Below, piece by piece: positions 22,910-31,664 of a DNA stretch of 37,537 nt. How positions within the stretch are numbered: position 1 is the first letter of the stretch; every line of letters begins with the position of its first letter. Source of the DNA: an uncultured Bacteroides sp. (lineage in GTDB: Bacteria > Bacteroidota > Bacteroidia > Bacteroidales > Bacteroidaceae); NCBI RefSeq assembly GCF_949298305.1, contig NZ_CASFWU010000011.1, forward strand, positions 1 to 37,537. Direction: 5' to 3'. The position numbers were made by a program, and so were the translations under genes. The notes beneath the pieces are model-generated. The model was not told the origin of the DNA. It saw only the letters and a list, made by a program, of their open reading frames with translations, and did no database searches.

Positions 22910-24458
22910 ATGCTTGTACCTGAGGTGCTTTCTTCATTCTCACTTCATACAGGTCGTTTCTGCGGTCTTTCAGATTGCGTACGCTTCCGTAAGTATGAAG
23001 TTCGTTCAACAAATCAAGATCCACGTCGGAAACGAGAATCATTTCTGTATTGGGAGTGGCCTCTGCGCGTTTTCCATCGGTCGGGAAGGCAAAGTCGCAA
23101 GGAGTGAACACACCGGACTGGGCATATTGAATGTCCATATTGTGAACACGCGGCAAGTTTCCTACACTGCCCGCAATGGCCACGAAACATTCATTTTCAA
23201 TGGCACGTGCATGTGCGCAAACCTTCACACGGCTATAGGCATTTTGTGTATCGGTCAGGAAAGGCACGAACAGAATCTGCATTCCTTGGTCGGCCATGAT
23301 GCGGGACAGTTCGGGGAATTCTACATCGTAGCATATCAGTACCCCGATTTTGGCACAATCGGTTTCAAAAGTCTGCAGAGACTTTCCTCCGTTCAGACCC
23401 CAGCTTTTGATTTCATCGGGAGTGACGTGTATCTTCTCGTACATTTCGTAAGTCCCGTCGCGACGGCAGAGGAATCCTACGTTGTACAGCCTGCCGTCTT
23501 CCTTGATGAGTGGCATGCTGCCTGTAATGATATTGATGTTGTAACTGATGGCCAGTTTGACGAAACGTTCTTTGATTTCGTCCGTATAGGCAGCCAGACC
23601 TCGGATGGCTTCCGACTCTCCCTCGTCGTTGAAGTTGGCCATCAGGGGCGCATTGAAATATTCAGGAAACAGCACGAAATCGCTTTTATAGTCGGAAACG
23701 GCATCGACAAAGAATTCAACCTGCTCAAACAGGTCATCCAATGTCTTATAGGAACGCATCTGCCATTGCACCAGTCCCACACGTACCGTCGTCTTGGGGG
23801 TTACGTAGTCTTGTGTAGGCGGCTGGTAGTAAATGTTGTCCCATTGCAGCAGGCAGGCGTAATGTTTGGATTCCTCGTCGTTGGGCAGGTAGTTGCGCAT
23901 CACCTTGCGTACATGGAAGTCGTTGGAAAGCTGGAAAGTCAGTACGGGGTCGAAAATCTCCTTGCGGCGCACTTTGTCAATGTACTCTTTGGGACGCATC
24001 TGGTCGGCATACTTATGGTAGTTGGGGATGCGGCCTCCGAACATGATGGCCTTGAGGTTCAGTTTCTCGCACAGTTCCTTGCGATACTCATACATACGGC
24101 GTGCCAGTCGTAACCCCCGGTATTGGGGATGAATGAAGACTTCGATGCCATACAGGATGTTTCCTTTGGGATTATGGGTGTTGAAGGTTTCTTTGCCCGT
24201 CACCTGCGCATAGGTATGGTCGTTCTTCACATCGTCATAATTTACAATTATGGAAAGGGCGCAACCCACAATCTTTTCATCCACTACTGTGACGATTTGT
24301 CCTTCGGGGAAAATACGAATCAGTTTCTCTATCTGTTTGTGTGTCCAGAACACGTCGCTGCCGTCAGAATAGACGCGTGTAAACGACTGTGCCAGTTGGT
24401 CGTAATCCTCAATCATCAGATTACGTATCTGCACTTTGTTAATTTTCAGTGAATCCAT
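22908..24458 (-). CDS. GNAT / carbon-nitrogen hydrolase fusion protein
   Basis: A 516-residue two-domain protein. Residues about 8-200 are a GNAT acetyltransferase (VFIHPQYRGLRLARRMYEY is the acetyl-CoA loop). Residues about 224-510 are a nitrilase-superfamily amidohydrolase with the catalytic triad Glu266 (LFPEYFNAP), Lys342 (YEKIHVTP) and Cys376 (LICYDVEFPEL). The substrate is unknown; the fusion suggests linked acylation and amide hydrolysis. A TACCTTTG promoter box overlaps an upstream in-frame start (24488), so I use the ATG at 24458 (MDSLKINKV). Both domains appear intact. Confidence 0.92.
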   Translation of the reverse strand: MDSLKINKVQIRNLMIEDYDQLAQSFTRVYSDGSDVFWTHKQIEKLIRIFPEGQIVTVVDEKIVGCALSIIVNYDDVKNDHTYAQVTGKETFNTHNPKGNILYGIEVFIHPQYRGLRLARRMYEYRKELCEKLNLKAIMFGGRIPNYHKYADQMRPKEYIDKVRRKEIFDPVLTFQLSNDFHVRKVMRNYLPNDEESKHYACLLQWDNIYYQPPTQDYVTPKTTVRVGLVQWQMRSYKTLDDLFEQVEFFVDAVSDYKSDFVLFPEYFNAPLMANFNDEGESEAIRGLAAYTDEIKERFVKLAISYNINIITGSMPLIKEDGRLYNVGFLCRRDGTYEMYEKIHVTPDEIKSWGLNGGKSLQTFETDCAKIGVLICYDVEFPELSRIMADQGMQILFVPFLTDTQNAYSRVKVCAHARAIENECFVAIAGSVGNLPRVHNMDIQYAQSGVFTPCDFAFPTDGKRAEATPNTEMILVSDVDLDLLNELHTYGSVRNLKDRRNDLYEVRMKKAPQVQA

Positions 24459-24485
24459 AAAACGTCTGATCTTTAAAAAACAGTG

Positions 24486-24493
24486 CAAAGGTA
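24486..24493 (-). promoter_or_regulatory. -7 box of the GNAT-nitrilase gene
   Basis: The minus strand reads TACCTTTG, 28 bp upstream of the ATG at 24458. It rules out the longer N-terminus. Confidence 0.65.
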
Positions 24494-24634
24494 CGAGTTA
24501 TAAAAGCAGGATGTACTTCGAGGAGGAAAGTTTTTCGGGAAAATCTGTCGGGGAATGGTTGTGTCATAAAAAAAACGGCTGGCAACGAGCCGGAACATTT
24601 ACCGCCCCGATTGCCAACCGCAATCTTTCTATTT

Positions 24635-24839
24635 ACTCAAGTTTCGGTTTTACCGAATTGAAAATCGGCGAAGCCAAACTTGCAGGAGTTAAAGGACTTA
24701 AAAGGAGTTATCGCCCGTCTTTAACGGGCTTAGGAGTTAAAAGCCAATAGAAAAACAAACAGCTCACAATGTATCGGCTTAACTCCTTAGCTTCTTAACT
24801 ACTTAACTACCAGAGAAATATTAAATCCGAAACTTAAGT
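24635..24839 (+). repeat. Family 1 intergenic repeat, copy E
   Basis: A complete copy of about 205 bp: ACTCAAGTTTCGG at the left, CCGAAACTTAAGT at the right. The hairpin GCCCGT/ACGGGC (24713-24729) differs from copy B by a paired change. The 8-bp sequence TATTTACT occurs at both edges (24630-24637 and 24841-24848), overlapping the left end by 3 bp, consistent with a target-site duplication but also possible by chance in AT-rich DNA. It lies between the GNAT-nitrilase promoter and the end of xylE. Confidence 0.8.
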
Positions 24840-24907
24840 ATATTTACTTTATCCGTATTCAAGTAGCGCTACCATCAATGGCATGCGCCACTGCCAAGAA
24901 TCCGGAT

Positions 24908-26386
24908 TTATTTTCTCTTCTTCCAGAGTTTGCTCATGTCTTCCAGCGTTTTTCCCTTGGTCTCGGGAACCAGTCTCCAGACAAACAGGGCAGCTATTAC
25001 GCAGATGATGCCATAAAGCGCATAAGCGAACATGTGACCGAACTTCTCTCCCATGTCGCCCACACTCATGTTGTACATCGGCACGAACGTGGAAGAAACG
25101 ATGAAATTGAATATCCATTGGAAGGCCACGGCAATGGCCACGGCAGCTCCACGGATGGTGTTCGGGAAGATTTCAGCAATCAGTACCCAGCAGATAGGCC
25201 CCCAGCTGAACATGAACGAAGCGCTGTAGACCATGATGCTGACCACGGAAACAATGGCAGGGAGGCCCGTAACCACATTGCACAGGGCCACGCCGAACGC
25301 ACCTATCGCCATGCCGATGGAACCGGAGATAAGCAGAGGCTTGCGTCCCCACTTCTCTACCGTAAATACGGCCAGTAACGTGAACAGAATGTTGATGACA
25401 CCCATGATGACGGTCTGTACCATCGGATTGCCCATGCCCATTGTTTCGAAGATGCGCGGTGCGAAGTACAATACTGCGTTGATGCCAACGGCCTGTTGGA
25501 ATACACTCAGCATGATACCGATGAAGATAACCATCCAACCGTAAGTGAAGAGTTTTTCGGTCTTTTCTTCGGCTGTAGCCTTAATTTCGGCCAGAATCTT
25601 TTTGGCGTTTGTTATGCCGTTGATACGGCTCAATACGAAGAGCGCCTTTTCGTCCTTGCCGCTCATGGCCAGGTAGCGCGGAGTTTCCGGTACCAACAGA
25701 ACCAATAATGAAAACAGTCCGGCGGGCACAGCTTCGCTGACAAACATCAAACGCCATCCGGTTTCTGTCGTCCAGGCGGCAGCTTCAGGGTTTAGAATCT
25801 GGTTGACACCTTCCACGGCCTTGATGACGGGATTGACATTGTCGCCCAGAATCAGGAAGTTTACGAAATAGACAACCAACTGTCCGAAGATAATGGCAAA
25901 CTGGTTCCACGAAACCAGCGTACCGCGAATGTTGCTGGGAGCGATTTCGGCTATATACATGGGGCAGATGGCCGATGCCAGACCTACACCCACACCGCCC
26001 AGTACGCGATAAAGGTTGAATGCTATCAACAGAGAATAGGAAGGTACGCCGTAGTCAAAGAAAAGGAATTCGGGAAGATAAGATCCCAGTGCGGAAAGGA
26101 AGAAAAATACACCCGCAATAAAAAGAGACTTCTTGCGGCCTAAATTGGATGCAAAGAAGCCTGAAAGAGCACTACCAATAATGCAGCCAATCAATGCGCT
26201 GGAAGAGGTAATGCCGTGAATTGTATCTGTATAAGTGAAATCGGACGCTCCCATGAAGAATGCCTGGAGTCCTTTTTCTGCGCCGGAAATGACTGCCGTA
26301 TCGTATCCGAACAGTAAGCCGCCTATAACAGCCACCAGCACTATGGAAAAGAGGTATACCTTACTACCTTTTTCAGTATAGTTCAT
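24908..26386 (-). CDS. xylE: D-xylose:H+ symporter, sugar porter family
   Basis: A 492-residue, 12-segment major facilitator protein. Sugar-porter signatures are present: GRKKSLF after segment 2, PMYIAEIAPSNIRG after segment 4, PETPRYL at the end of the first half, the QQAVGINAVLYFAPRIF substrate segment, EKWGRKPLL and a final VPETKGKTLE. Xylose as substrate is inferred from its place as last gene of the xylB-xylA operon. Between it and xylA is a strong 19-bp-stem hairpin (26424-26478). Confidence 0.92.
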   Translation of the reverse strand: MNYTEKGSKVYLFSIVLVAVIGGLLFGYDTAVISGAEKGLQAFFMGASDFTYTDTIHGITSSSALIGCIIGSALSGFFASNLGRKKSLFIAGVFFFLSALGSYLPEFLFFDYGVPSYSLLIAFNLYRVLGGVGVGLASAICPMYIAEIAPSNIRGTLVSWNQFAIIFGQLVVYFVNFLILGDNVNPVIKAVEGVNQILNPEAAAWTTETGWRLMFVSEAVPAGLFSLLVLLVPETPRYLAMSGKDEKALFVLSRINGITNAKKILAEIKATAEEKTEKLFTYGWMVIFIGIMLSVFQQAVGINAVLYFAPRIFETMGMGNPMVQTVIMGVINILFTLLAVFTVEKWGRKPLLISGSIGMAIGAFGVALCNVVTGLPAIVSVVSIMVYSASFMFSWGPICWVLIAEIFPNTIRGAAVAIAVAFQWIFNFIVSSTFVPMYNMSVGDMGEKFGHMFAYALYGIICVIAALFVWRLVPETKGKTLEDMSKLWKKRK

Positions 26387-26423
26387 GATATGTTTAGATT
26401 AGGGAGTTATTAAAAAGCATTGG

Positions 26424-26478
26424 AAGGAGTTACCGTCTGCCAAGCTCTTTGAAGAAGGCTGGCAGACAATAACTCCTT
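26424..26478 (-). other. Strong hairpin between xylA and xylE
   Basis: AAGGAGTTACCGTCTGCCA (26424-26442) pairs with TGGCAGACAATAACTCCTT (26460-26478) at 17 of 19 positions, with a 17-nt loop. No T-run follows on the minus strand, so it is more like an RNA-processing or stability element, or an attenuating structure, than a simple terminator (inference). Its AAGGAGTTA start resembles part of the family 1 repeats. Confidence 0.65.
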
Positions 26479-26518
26479 TTCAAGAAACAGTAAGTTCCGC
26501 TGACGCGTACCCTACGGT

Positions 26519-27835
26519 TTAGCAATACATGTTCAGAATTGCTTCATACAGTTCCTGCTTGCCGCTGGTCTGCTTCGGTTCGCCAGCTTGTTTAGCATAA
26601 GCTACAACGTCTTCCAGAGTCAGTTTGCCTTCTTCAAACTCCTTACCCTTGCCGCTGTCGAACGAAGCGTAACGCTCAGCCAACATTTTCTTGTACGGAG
26701 ATTCTTCCAGCAACTTGGCTGCACTTTCAAGAGCGCGTGCCATAGCATCCATACCTGCAATATGAGCGATGAAAATGTCTTCCAGGTCAGTGGAGTTACG
26801 ACGAGTCTTGGCGTCAAAGTTTGTACCACCGTTGCCCAGACCACCGTTGCGGATAATCTGCATCATGGCTTGAGTCAGTTCGTAGTTGTCGATGGGGAAC
26901 TGGTCAGTATCCCAACCGTTCTGATAGTCACCACGATTGGCATCGATAGAGCCCAGCATACCGTTGTCAACAGCAACAGCCAGTTCGTGTTCAAAGGTGT
27001 GGCCGGCCAGTGTAGCGTGGTTTACTTCGATGTTTACTTTGAAGTCCTTATCCAGATTGTGAGCCTTCAAGAAGCCAACAACGGTTTCAGTATCAACATC
27101 ATACTGATGCTTTGTCGGTTCCATCGGTTTCGGCTCAATCAGGAATGTACCGGTGAATCCTTTGCTGCGTGCATAGTCACGAGCAATAGTCAGCATCTGT
27201 GCCAAGTGTTCTTTTTCACGCTTCTGGTCTGTGTTCAGTAAAGACATATAGCCTTCGCGGCCACCCCAGAATACATAGTTGGTACCACCCAGCTCAATAG
27301 TAGCGTCGATGGCGTTCTTAATCTGAACAGCTGCACGTGCTACAACATCGAAATCAGGGTTCGTAGCAGCACCGTTCATATAGCGTGCGTGACCGAATAC
27401 ATTGGCAGTACCCCACAACAGCTTGATGCCTGTTTCAGCCTGTTTCTGCTTGGCGTATGCAACGATTTCCTTCAGGTTGGCTTCATATTCCTCAATCGTA
27501 TCGGCTTCTGTGCAGAGGTCTACATCGTGGAAGCAATAGTATTCGATACCCATCTTCTGCATAAATTCAAAGCCGGCGTCCATCTTGTTCTTGGCAGCCT
27601 GAACCTTGTCGGGGTCACCGTTCCAGGGGAATTTCTTGGTGCCGCCACCGAATTGGTCTCCACCTTCTGCGCAGAGTGTGTGCCACCATGCCATTGCGAA
27701 CTTCAACCAATCCTTCATCTTCTTGCCCATGATTACTTTTTCTGCATCATAGTAACGGAATGCCATGGGGTTCTTGCTCTCTGTTCCTTCAAATTTAATC
27801 TTTCCTATTCCAGGAAAATACTCTTTTGTTGCCAT
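26519..27835 (-). CDS. xylA: Xylose isomerase
   Basis: It converts D-xylose to D-xylulose in the cytosol. The 438-residue protein is a class II enzyme with an N-terminal MATKEYFPGIGKIKFEGTES leader typical of Bacteroides and fungal relatives. Catalytic and metal residues include His103 and Asp106 (CFHDVDLC), the WGGREGY motif, the EPKP metal-ligand strand (LIEPKPMEPTKHQYD), and HATLAGHTFEHE and ANRGDYQNGWDTD. The open frame extends upstream to 28000, overlapping xylB, but family N-termini support the ATG at 27835. A GC-rich hairpin lies in the 115-bp gap after xylB. Confidence 0.96.
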   Translation of the reverse strand: MATKEYFPGIGKIKFEGTESKNPMAFRYYDAEKVIMGKKMKDWLKFAMAWWHTLCAEGGDQFGGGTKKFPWNGDPDKVQAAKNKMDAGFEFMQKMGIEYYCFHDVDLCTEADTIEEYEANLKEIVAYAKQKQAETGIKLLWGTANVFGHARYMNGAATNPDFDVVARAAVQIKNAIDATIELGGTNYVFWGGREGYMSLLNTDQKREKEHLAQMLTIARDYARSKGFTGTFLIEPKPMEPTKHQYDVDTETVVGFLKAHNLDKDFKVNIEVNHATLAGHTFEHELAVAVDNGMLGSIDANRGDYQNGWDTDQFPIDNYELTQAMMQIIRNGGLGNGGTNFDAKTRRNSTDLEDIFIAHIAGMDAMARALESAAKLLEESPYKKMLAERYASFDSGKGKEFEEGKLTLEDVVAYAKQAGEPKQTSGKQELYEAILNMYC

Positions 27836-27862
27836 AATGATTAATTTTTTTATGCTTTCTCT

Positions 27863-27884
27863 CCCCGCCCGTCCTTGGGCGGGG
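27863..27884 (-). other. GC-rich hairpin between xylB and xylA
   Basis: CCCCGCCC (27863-27870) and GGGCGGGG (27877-27884) form a perfect 8-bp stem with a 6-nt loop, about 28 bp upstream of the xylA ATG. On the minus strand the downstream sequence is A-rich, not T-rich, so it is unlikely to terminate. It could protect the 5' end of a processed xylA message. Confidence 0.7.
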
Positions 27885-27950
27885 AAATCCAGCGGTTTGT
27901 ACTGAATTTTTGTTAAATTATTTCCTTGTTGATATAGATTTATGTCTCGC

Positions 27951-29441
27951 TCAGTCGGCCATAGATTTCTCCAGACGATGTTTCCACCTTGCATACGCAT
28001 CGGCGTATTCCTGTTTTCTGGCTACATCGGGCTCGATGACTTCAAGTTTCTCCAGTGTAGAGAATGCTTCGTTGTTGTCCTTGTAAATGCCTGCACCCAT
28101 ACCTGCACCCTTGGCTGCACCTACCGAACCATCTGTATCATACAATTCGATGGTGGCACCTGTTACACCGGCCAAAGTGTTGCGGAAAATCGGGCTGAGG
28201 AACATGTTGGCATGTCCGGCGTGAATCTTCTGTACAGGGATGCCCATAGCCTCCATAATGTCGATGCCATATTTGAAGGAGAATACAATGCCTTCCTGTG
28301 CAGCACGAACAATGTGTTGCTTACCATGCAGGTTAAAGTTCAGGCCGCGGATGGAGCAATTGATTTCCTTGTTCTCCAACATTCTTTCGGCACCGTTACC
28401 GAAAGGCAGGATGCTGATGCCTGCGCTGCCGATAGGAGCTTGTGCAGCCAAATCGTTCATGGCACTATATGAAATGCCTTCGGGAGCAATGGTACGTCTT
28501 ACCCAAGAATTCAGAATGCCGGTGCCATTGATGCAAAGCAATACACCAAGGCGGGTCTGTTCGGCTGTATGGTTGACGTGTGCGAATGTGTTCACTCTCG
28601 ATTTGGGGTCGTAGTTGACTGCACCGTTTACACCATACACGACTCCGGAGGTCCCTGCCGTAGAAGCTATTTCACCCGGATTGAATACGTTCAGTGACAA
28701 GGCATTGTTGGGCTGGTCGCCGGCGCGGTAAGTGATGGGGGTACCTTCTTGTAATCCCAGTTCCTGGGCTGCTTCACGGTTGACACGGCCCTGTTCGGCA
28801 AACGTCGGCTTGATGTCGGCAATCAGCGAAGAATCGAAGCCATAGTAGTCCATCAGGAAATCGGCTACTCGATTGTTCTTGAAATCCCAGAACATGCCTT
28901 CGGAGAGACCGGAAACCGTTGTACAGATTTCACCGCTCAGTCTCATGGCGATATAATCGCCCGGAAGCATGATTTTATATATTTTTTCATAGACAGCCGG
29001 TTCGTTTTCCTTAATCCAGGCCAGCTTGGATGCTGTAAAATTGCCCGGGGAGTTCAGCAAGTGGGAAAGGCAGAGCTCTTCGCCCAATGTCTCAAAAGCC
29101 TTCTGACCGTAAGGAACCGCACGGGAGTCGCACCAAATGATGGCCGGACGCAACACCTGATGGTTCTTGTCCACACATACCAGTCCGTGCATCTGATATG
29201 AAATACCGATAGCCTTGATTTCATCACCTTTGACACCTGATTCAGCTATAATAGCCTGTGTGGCCAGTTTCAGGTTTTCCCACCAATTGGCGGGGTCTTG
29301 TTCTGCCCATCCTTGTTTTACAGCAATAATGGCTGCTTCTGTTTTCGGGAAGAAAGCTGATGAGACGCATTTGCCGTTCTCGGCGTTTACCAGACTCGCT
29401 TTAACGGACGAGCTGCCAATGTCATAACCTAATAAATACAT
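27951..29441 (-). CDS. xylB: Xylulokinase
   Basis: It phosphorylates D-xylulose to xylulose 5-phosphate, feeding the pentose phosphate pathway. The 496-residue protein is an FGGY-family kinase: LLGYDIGSSSVKA (phosphate 1), IAIGISYQMHGLV-type substrate segment (AIGISYQMHGLVC), ICTTVSGLSEGMFWDF, TAGTSGVVYGV (adenosine binding) and GGA/AKGAGMGAG near the C-terminus. The ATG at 29441 is 50 bp after the regulator stop, so the two are probably co-transcribed. Confidence 0.94.
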   Translation of the reverse strand: MYLLGYDIGSSSVKASLVNAENGKCVSSAFFPKTEAAIIAVKQGWAEQDPANWWENLKLATQAIIAESGVKGDEIKAIGISYQMHGLVCVDKNHQVLRPAIIWCDSRAVPYGQKAFETLGEELCLSHLLNSPGNFTASKLAWIKENEPAVYEKIYKIMLPGDYIAMRLSGEICTTVSGLSEGMFWDFKNNRVADFLMDYYGFDSSLIADIKPTFAEQGRVNREAAQELGLQEGTPITYRAGDQPNNALSLNVFNPGEIASTAGTSGVVYGVNGAVNYDPKSRVNTFAHVNHTAEQTRLGVLLCINGTGILNSWVRRTIAPEGISYSAMNDLAAQAPIGSAGISILPFGNGAERMLENKEINCSIRGLNFNLHGKQHIVRAAQEGIVFSFKYGIDIMEAMGIPVQKIHAGHANMFLSPIFRNTLAGVTGATIELYDTDGSVGAAKGAGMGAGIYKDNNEAFSTLEKLEVIEPDVARKQEYADAYARWKHRLEKSMAD

Positions 29442-29491
29442 AATATTTCAATTTAGAAATTAACAATTAAGTTTTATTCCGTTATACAGAA

Positions 29492-30223
29492 TTATCTTCT
29501 TACCTTATTATATATCTTCTTGTCAAAGCGATAATAACGGGCAGCCCGGTGGGCAACGCCCTGCTCCCGTTCCTCAAGCGGAACGATATATTCCATCAGT
29601 ACTAATTTTTTGTGGAAGTTTCGTACGTCAATCTGTTTGCCATAAACCAGTTCGTACAGTGTCCTCAGTTGAGAGGCAGTAAATTTGCGGGGAAGCAGGT
29701 CGAACAGAGAAGAAGGATTGGCATCTGCATATTGGCGGATATAGACCATGGCTTCCTTGATAATCTGATTATGGTCAAAGGCTAAATCCTTAATGTCTTG
29801 CAGGGCTATCCAGCAAGCCTGATAGTTGTCCAGACCACGGTTCAGAGTCCTATCTATTTTTACCAATGAAAGGTAGGCTACCGTCACGATACGTTCCACT
29901 TTGGATTGCATGGCACGTTCCAGCCAATGAACGTCTTTGGGATTCTTGGTACGGTCTTTCGAGCCGAAAGTCTTGAACTGTACCAGATTGACATTTTTCA
30001 ATCCGGTCAACTCATTCAGCACTCTCTTGGCAGCTTCGTCCAAATCCTCATCCATATAAATCAGACTTCCGGGAAGTTTCATATCATGAAAGACCTCTCC
30101 TTGTTCCTCCCCCATACGTTTTATCAATAATACCTTCAATTGCTCGCCATCGAAACCTATTACTACACAGTCAACAGATATGTGGTTATTGGCCAGCGGC
30201 ATTGGATATTCCTTGTTTTGCAT
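29492..30223 (-). CDS. Nudix-related transcriptional regulator of xylose genes
   Basis: A 243-residue protein with an N-terminal Nudix domain (residues about 12-145) and a C-terminal winged helix (FTASQLRTLYELVYGKQIDV, then NFHKKLVLMEYI). This is the NrtR-family layout, to which the Bacteroides arabinose regulator AraR belongs. The Nudix box is degenerate: the usual REUxEE reads RVLNEL, so hydrolysis is unlikely and the domain probably senses a ligand. Its position at the head of xylB-xylA-xylE makes it a likely xylose regulator (inference). The frame is open to 30277, but a TATATTTG box lies at 30248-30255, favouring the ATG at 30223. Confidence 0.88.
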   Translation of the reverse strand: MQNKEYPMPLANNHISVDCVVIGFDGEQLKVLLIKRMGEEQGEVFHDMKLPGSLIYMDEDLDEAAKRVLNELTGLKNVNLVQFKTFGSKDRTKNPKDVHWLERAMQSKVERIVTVAYLSLVKIDRTLNRGLDNYQACWIALQDIKDLAFDHNQIIKEAMVYIRQYADANPSSLFDLLPRKFTASQLRTLYELVYGKQIDVRNFHKKLVLMEYIVPLEEREQGVAHRAARYYRFDKKIYNKVRR

Positions 30224-30247
30224 GACATTTATTTTGTTTAAGCGCTG

Positions 30248-30255
30248 CAAATATA
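30248..30255 (-). promoter_or_regulatory. -7 box of the xylose operon
   Basis: The minus strand reads TATATTTG, 25 bp upstream of the regulator ATG at 30223. It is the only good promoter box seen for the regulator-xylB-xylA-xylE run. Confidence 0.6.
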
Positions 30256-30333
30256 GAGATGTTTTTTTAATAAACAATGAAAGAAAACATGAAAATTACC
30301 ATGTTATAAAACATTATTTGTCAGGCAGATAAA

Positions 30334-30374
30334 TATTGTATCAAATACAATAATATCTAATTGTATTATTGTAT
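30334..30374. promoter_or_regulatory. Candidate operator for the xylose regulator
   Basis: A 19-bp perfect palindrome (30334-30352) with core ATTGTAT-CAA-ATACAAT is followed by two more ATTGTAT half-sites at 30360-30366 and 30368-30374. Four half-sites in 41 bp, about 80 bp upstream of the operon -7 box, suggest a regulator site. Which protein binds is not shown. fabD is transcribed the other way, with its promoter 237 bp further on, so it is a less likely target. Confidence 0.5.
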
Positions 30375-30610
30375 AAATTACAGTATGTTTTATAGGGGTT
30401 TGGAATGTGGTTTTATGGGAAAGGAAGTGCAATAGCGAAAAATGCTTATTTATAATGATTTAGAGACCTGTCCGGTTTGCGTTCTCGTGGAAACTTATTG
30501 TATATGGAATCCTATTTAAACATGTATGAAATATCTATGAAGAAGAAAAAAGTTGGCAGGAAAATTGCACAAAAAACGGGCTTTTGTGCGGCGGTTAACA
30601 GAAAAAGGCC

Positions 30611-30618
30611 TAACTTTG
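30611..30618 (+). promoter_or_regulatory. -7 box of the fabD promoter
   Basis: TAACTTTG matches TAnnTTTG, with TTTG at 30583-30586 as a possible but rather distant -33 element. It lies 35 bp upstream of the ATG at 30654. Confidence 0.6.
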
Positions 30619-30653
30619 CCCCCACTTTTATTAAACAACTAAAATTGAATGAT

Positions 30654-31541
30654 ATGAAAGCATTTGTATTTCCGGGTCAGGGAGCCCAGTTTGTAGGTAT
30701 GGGTAAAGACCTGTACGAGAACTCACCTTTGGCAAAAGAACTGTTTGAGAAAGCCAACGATATTCTTGGATACCGCATTACGGACATCATGTTCAATGGG
30801 ACAGACGAAGACCTGAGACAGACAAAGGTTACACAGCCTGCCGTATTTCTCCATTCGGTCATTTCTGCTCTCTGCATGGGCGAAGACTTTAAGCCGGAAA
30901 TGACAGCCGGACACTCATTGGGCGAATTCTCCGCTTTGGTCGCTGCCGGTGCTTTGAGTTTTGAAGATGGTCTGAAGCTGGTTTATGCACGTGCCATGGC
31001 CATGCAGAAGGCCTGCGAGGCACAGCCCTCTACCATGGCTGCCATTATTGCCTTACCCGATGAGAAAGTGGAGGAAATCTGCGCACAAGTCAGTGCAGAC
31101 GGCGAAGTTTGTGTGGCTGCCAACTATAATTGTCCGGGACAGATTGTCATCTCCGGCTCTATCGAAGGCATCAACAAGGCTTGTGAACTGATGAAGGCAG
31201 CCGGTGCCAAGCGTGCCCTTCCGCTGAAGGTAGGCGGTGCATTCCATTCTCCGCTGATGAATCCTGCCAAGGTGGAACTGGAAGCTGCCATCAACGCAAC
31301 TGAAATTCATACTCCGAAATGTCCTGTATATCAGAATGTAGATGCTCTTCCTCATACTGACCCCGTTGAAATCAAGAAGAATCTGGTTGCACAGTTGACT
31401 GCATCTGTACGATGGACACAGACTGTGAAGAACATGGTTGCCGACGGTGCCACGGACTTTACTGAATGTGGACCGGGTGCTGTATTGCAGGGACTGATTA
31501 AGAAAATTGATTCTTCAGCATCGGCTCACGGCATAGCATAA
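30654..31541 (+). CDS. fabD: Malonyl-CoA:ACP transacylase
   Basis: FabD transfers malonyl from CoA to acyl carrier protein, supplying all elongation steps of type II fatty acid synthesis. The 295-residue protein has FPGQGAQFVGMG at the N-terminus, the nucleophile Ser88 in AGHSLGEFSAL, and AFHSPLM with the catalytic histidine. The frame is open from 30477, but those 59 extra codons span the TAACTTTG promoter box and match no family sequence, so I start at the ATG at 30654. It is monocistronic, with a strong terminator. Confidence 0.96.
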   Translation: MKAFVFPGQGAQFVGMGKDLYENSPLAKELFEKANDILGYRITDIMFNGTDEDLRQTKVTQPAVFLHSVISALCMGEDFKPEMTAGHSLGEFSALVAAGALSFEDGLKLVYARAMAMQKACEAQPSTMAAIIALPDEKVEEICAQVSADGEVCVAANYNCPGQIVISGSIEGINKACELMKAAGAKRALPLKVGGAFHSPLMNPAKVELEAAINATEIHTPKCPVYQNVDALPHTDPVEIKKNLVAQLTASVRWTQTVKNMVADGATDFTECGPGAVLQGLIKKIDSSASAHGIA

Positions 31542-31563
31542 GCTTTTTCGAGTAGATATAGAC

Positions 31564-31624
31564 AAACACGAACCACGCAGTTCAGGCGGAACAAACCGCC
31601 AAACGCCGGGTTCGTGTTTTTTTG
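31564..31624 (+). terminator. Terminator of fabD
   Basis: AAACACGAACC (31564-31574) pairs perfectly with GGTTCGTGTTT (31609-31619). A nested GGCGG/CCGCC stem (31585-31600) lies inside, and a T-run follows. It starts 22 bp after the fabD stop. Confidence 0.88.
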
Positions 31625-31664
31625 TGTCCATGTATGACTTTTATTTGCATTGACCGTATAATTT

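Noticed and set aside
22914..24113. 399-codon plus-strand ORF antisense to the GNAT-nitrilase gene
   Set aside because: Its length reflects codon bias of the opposite strand; the minus-strand frame has both sets of catalytic motifs and a promoter.
30477..30653. 59-residue N-terminal extension of FabD
   Set aside because: The segment contains the promoter box and has no counterpart in the family; the conserved protein begins at 30654.
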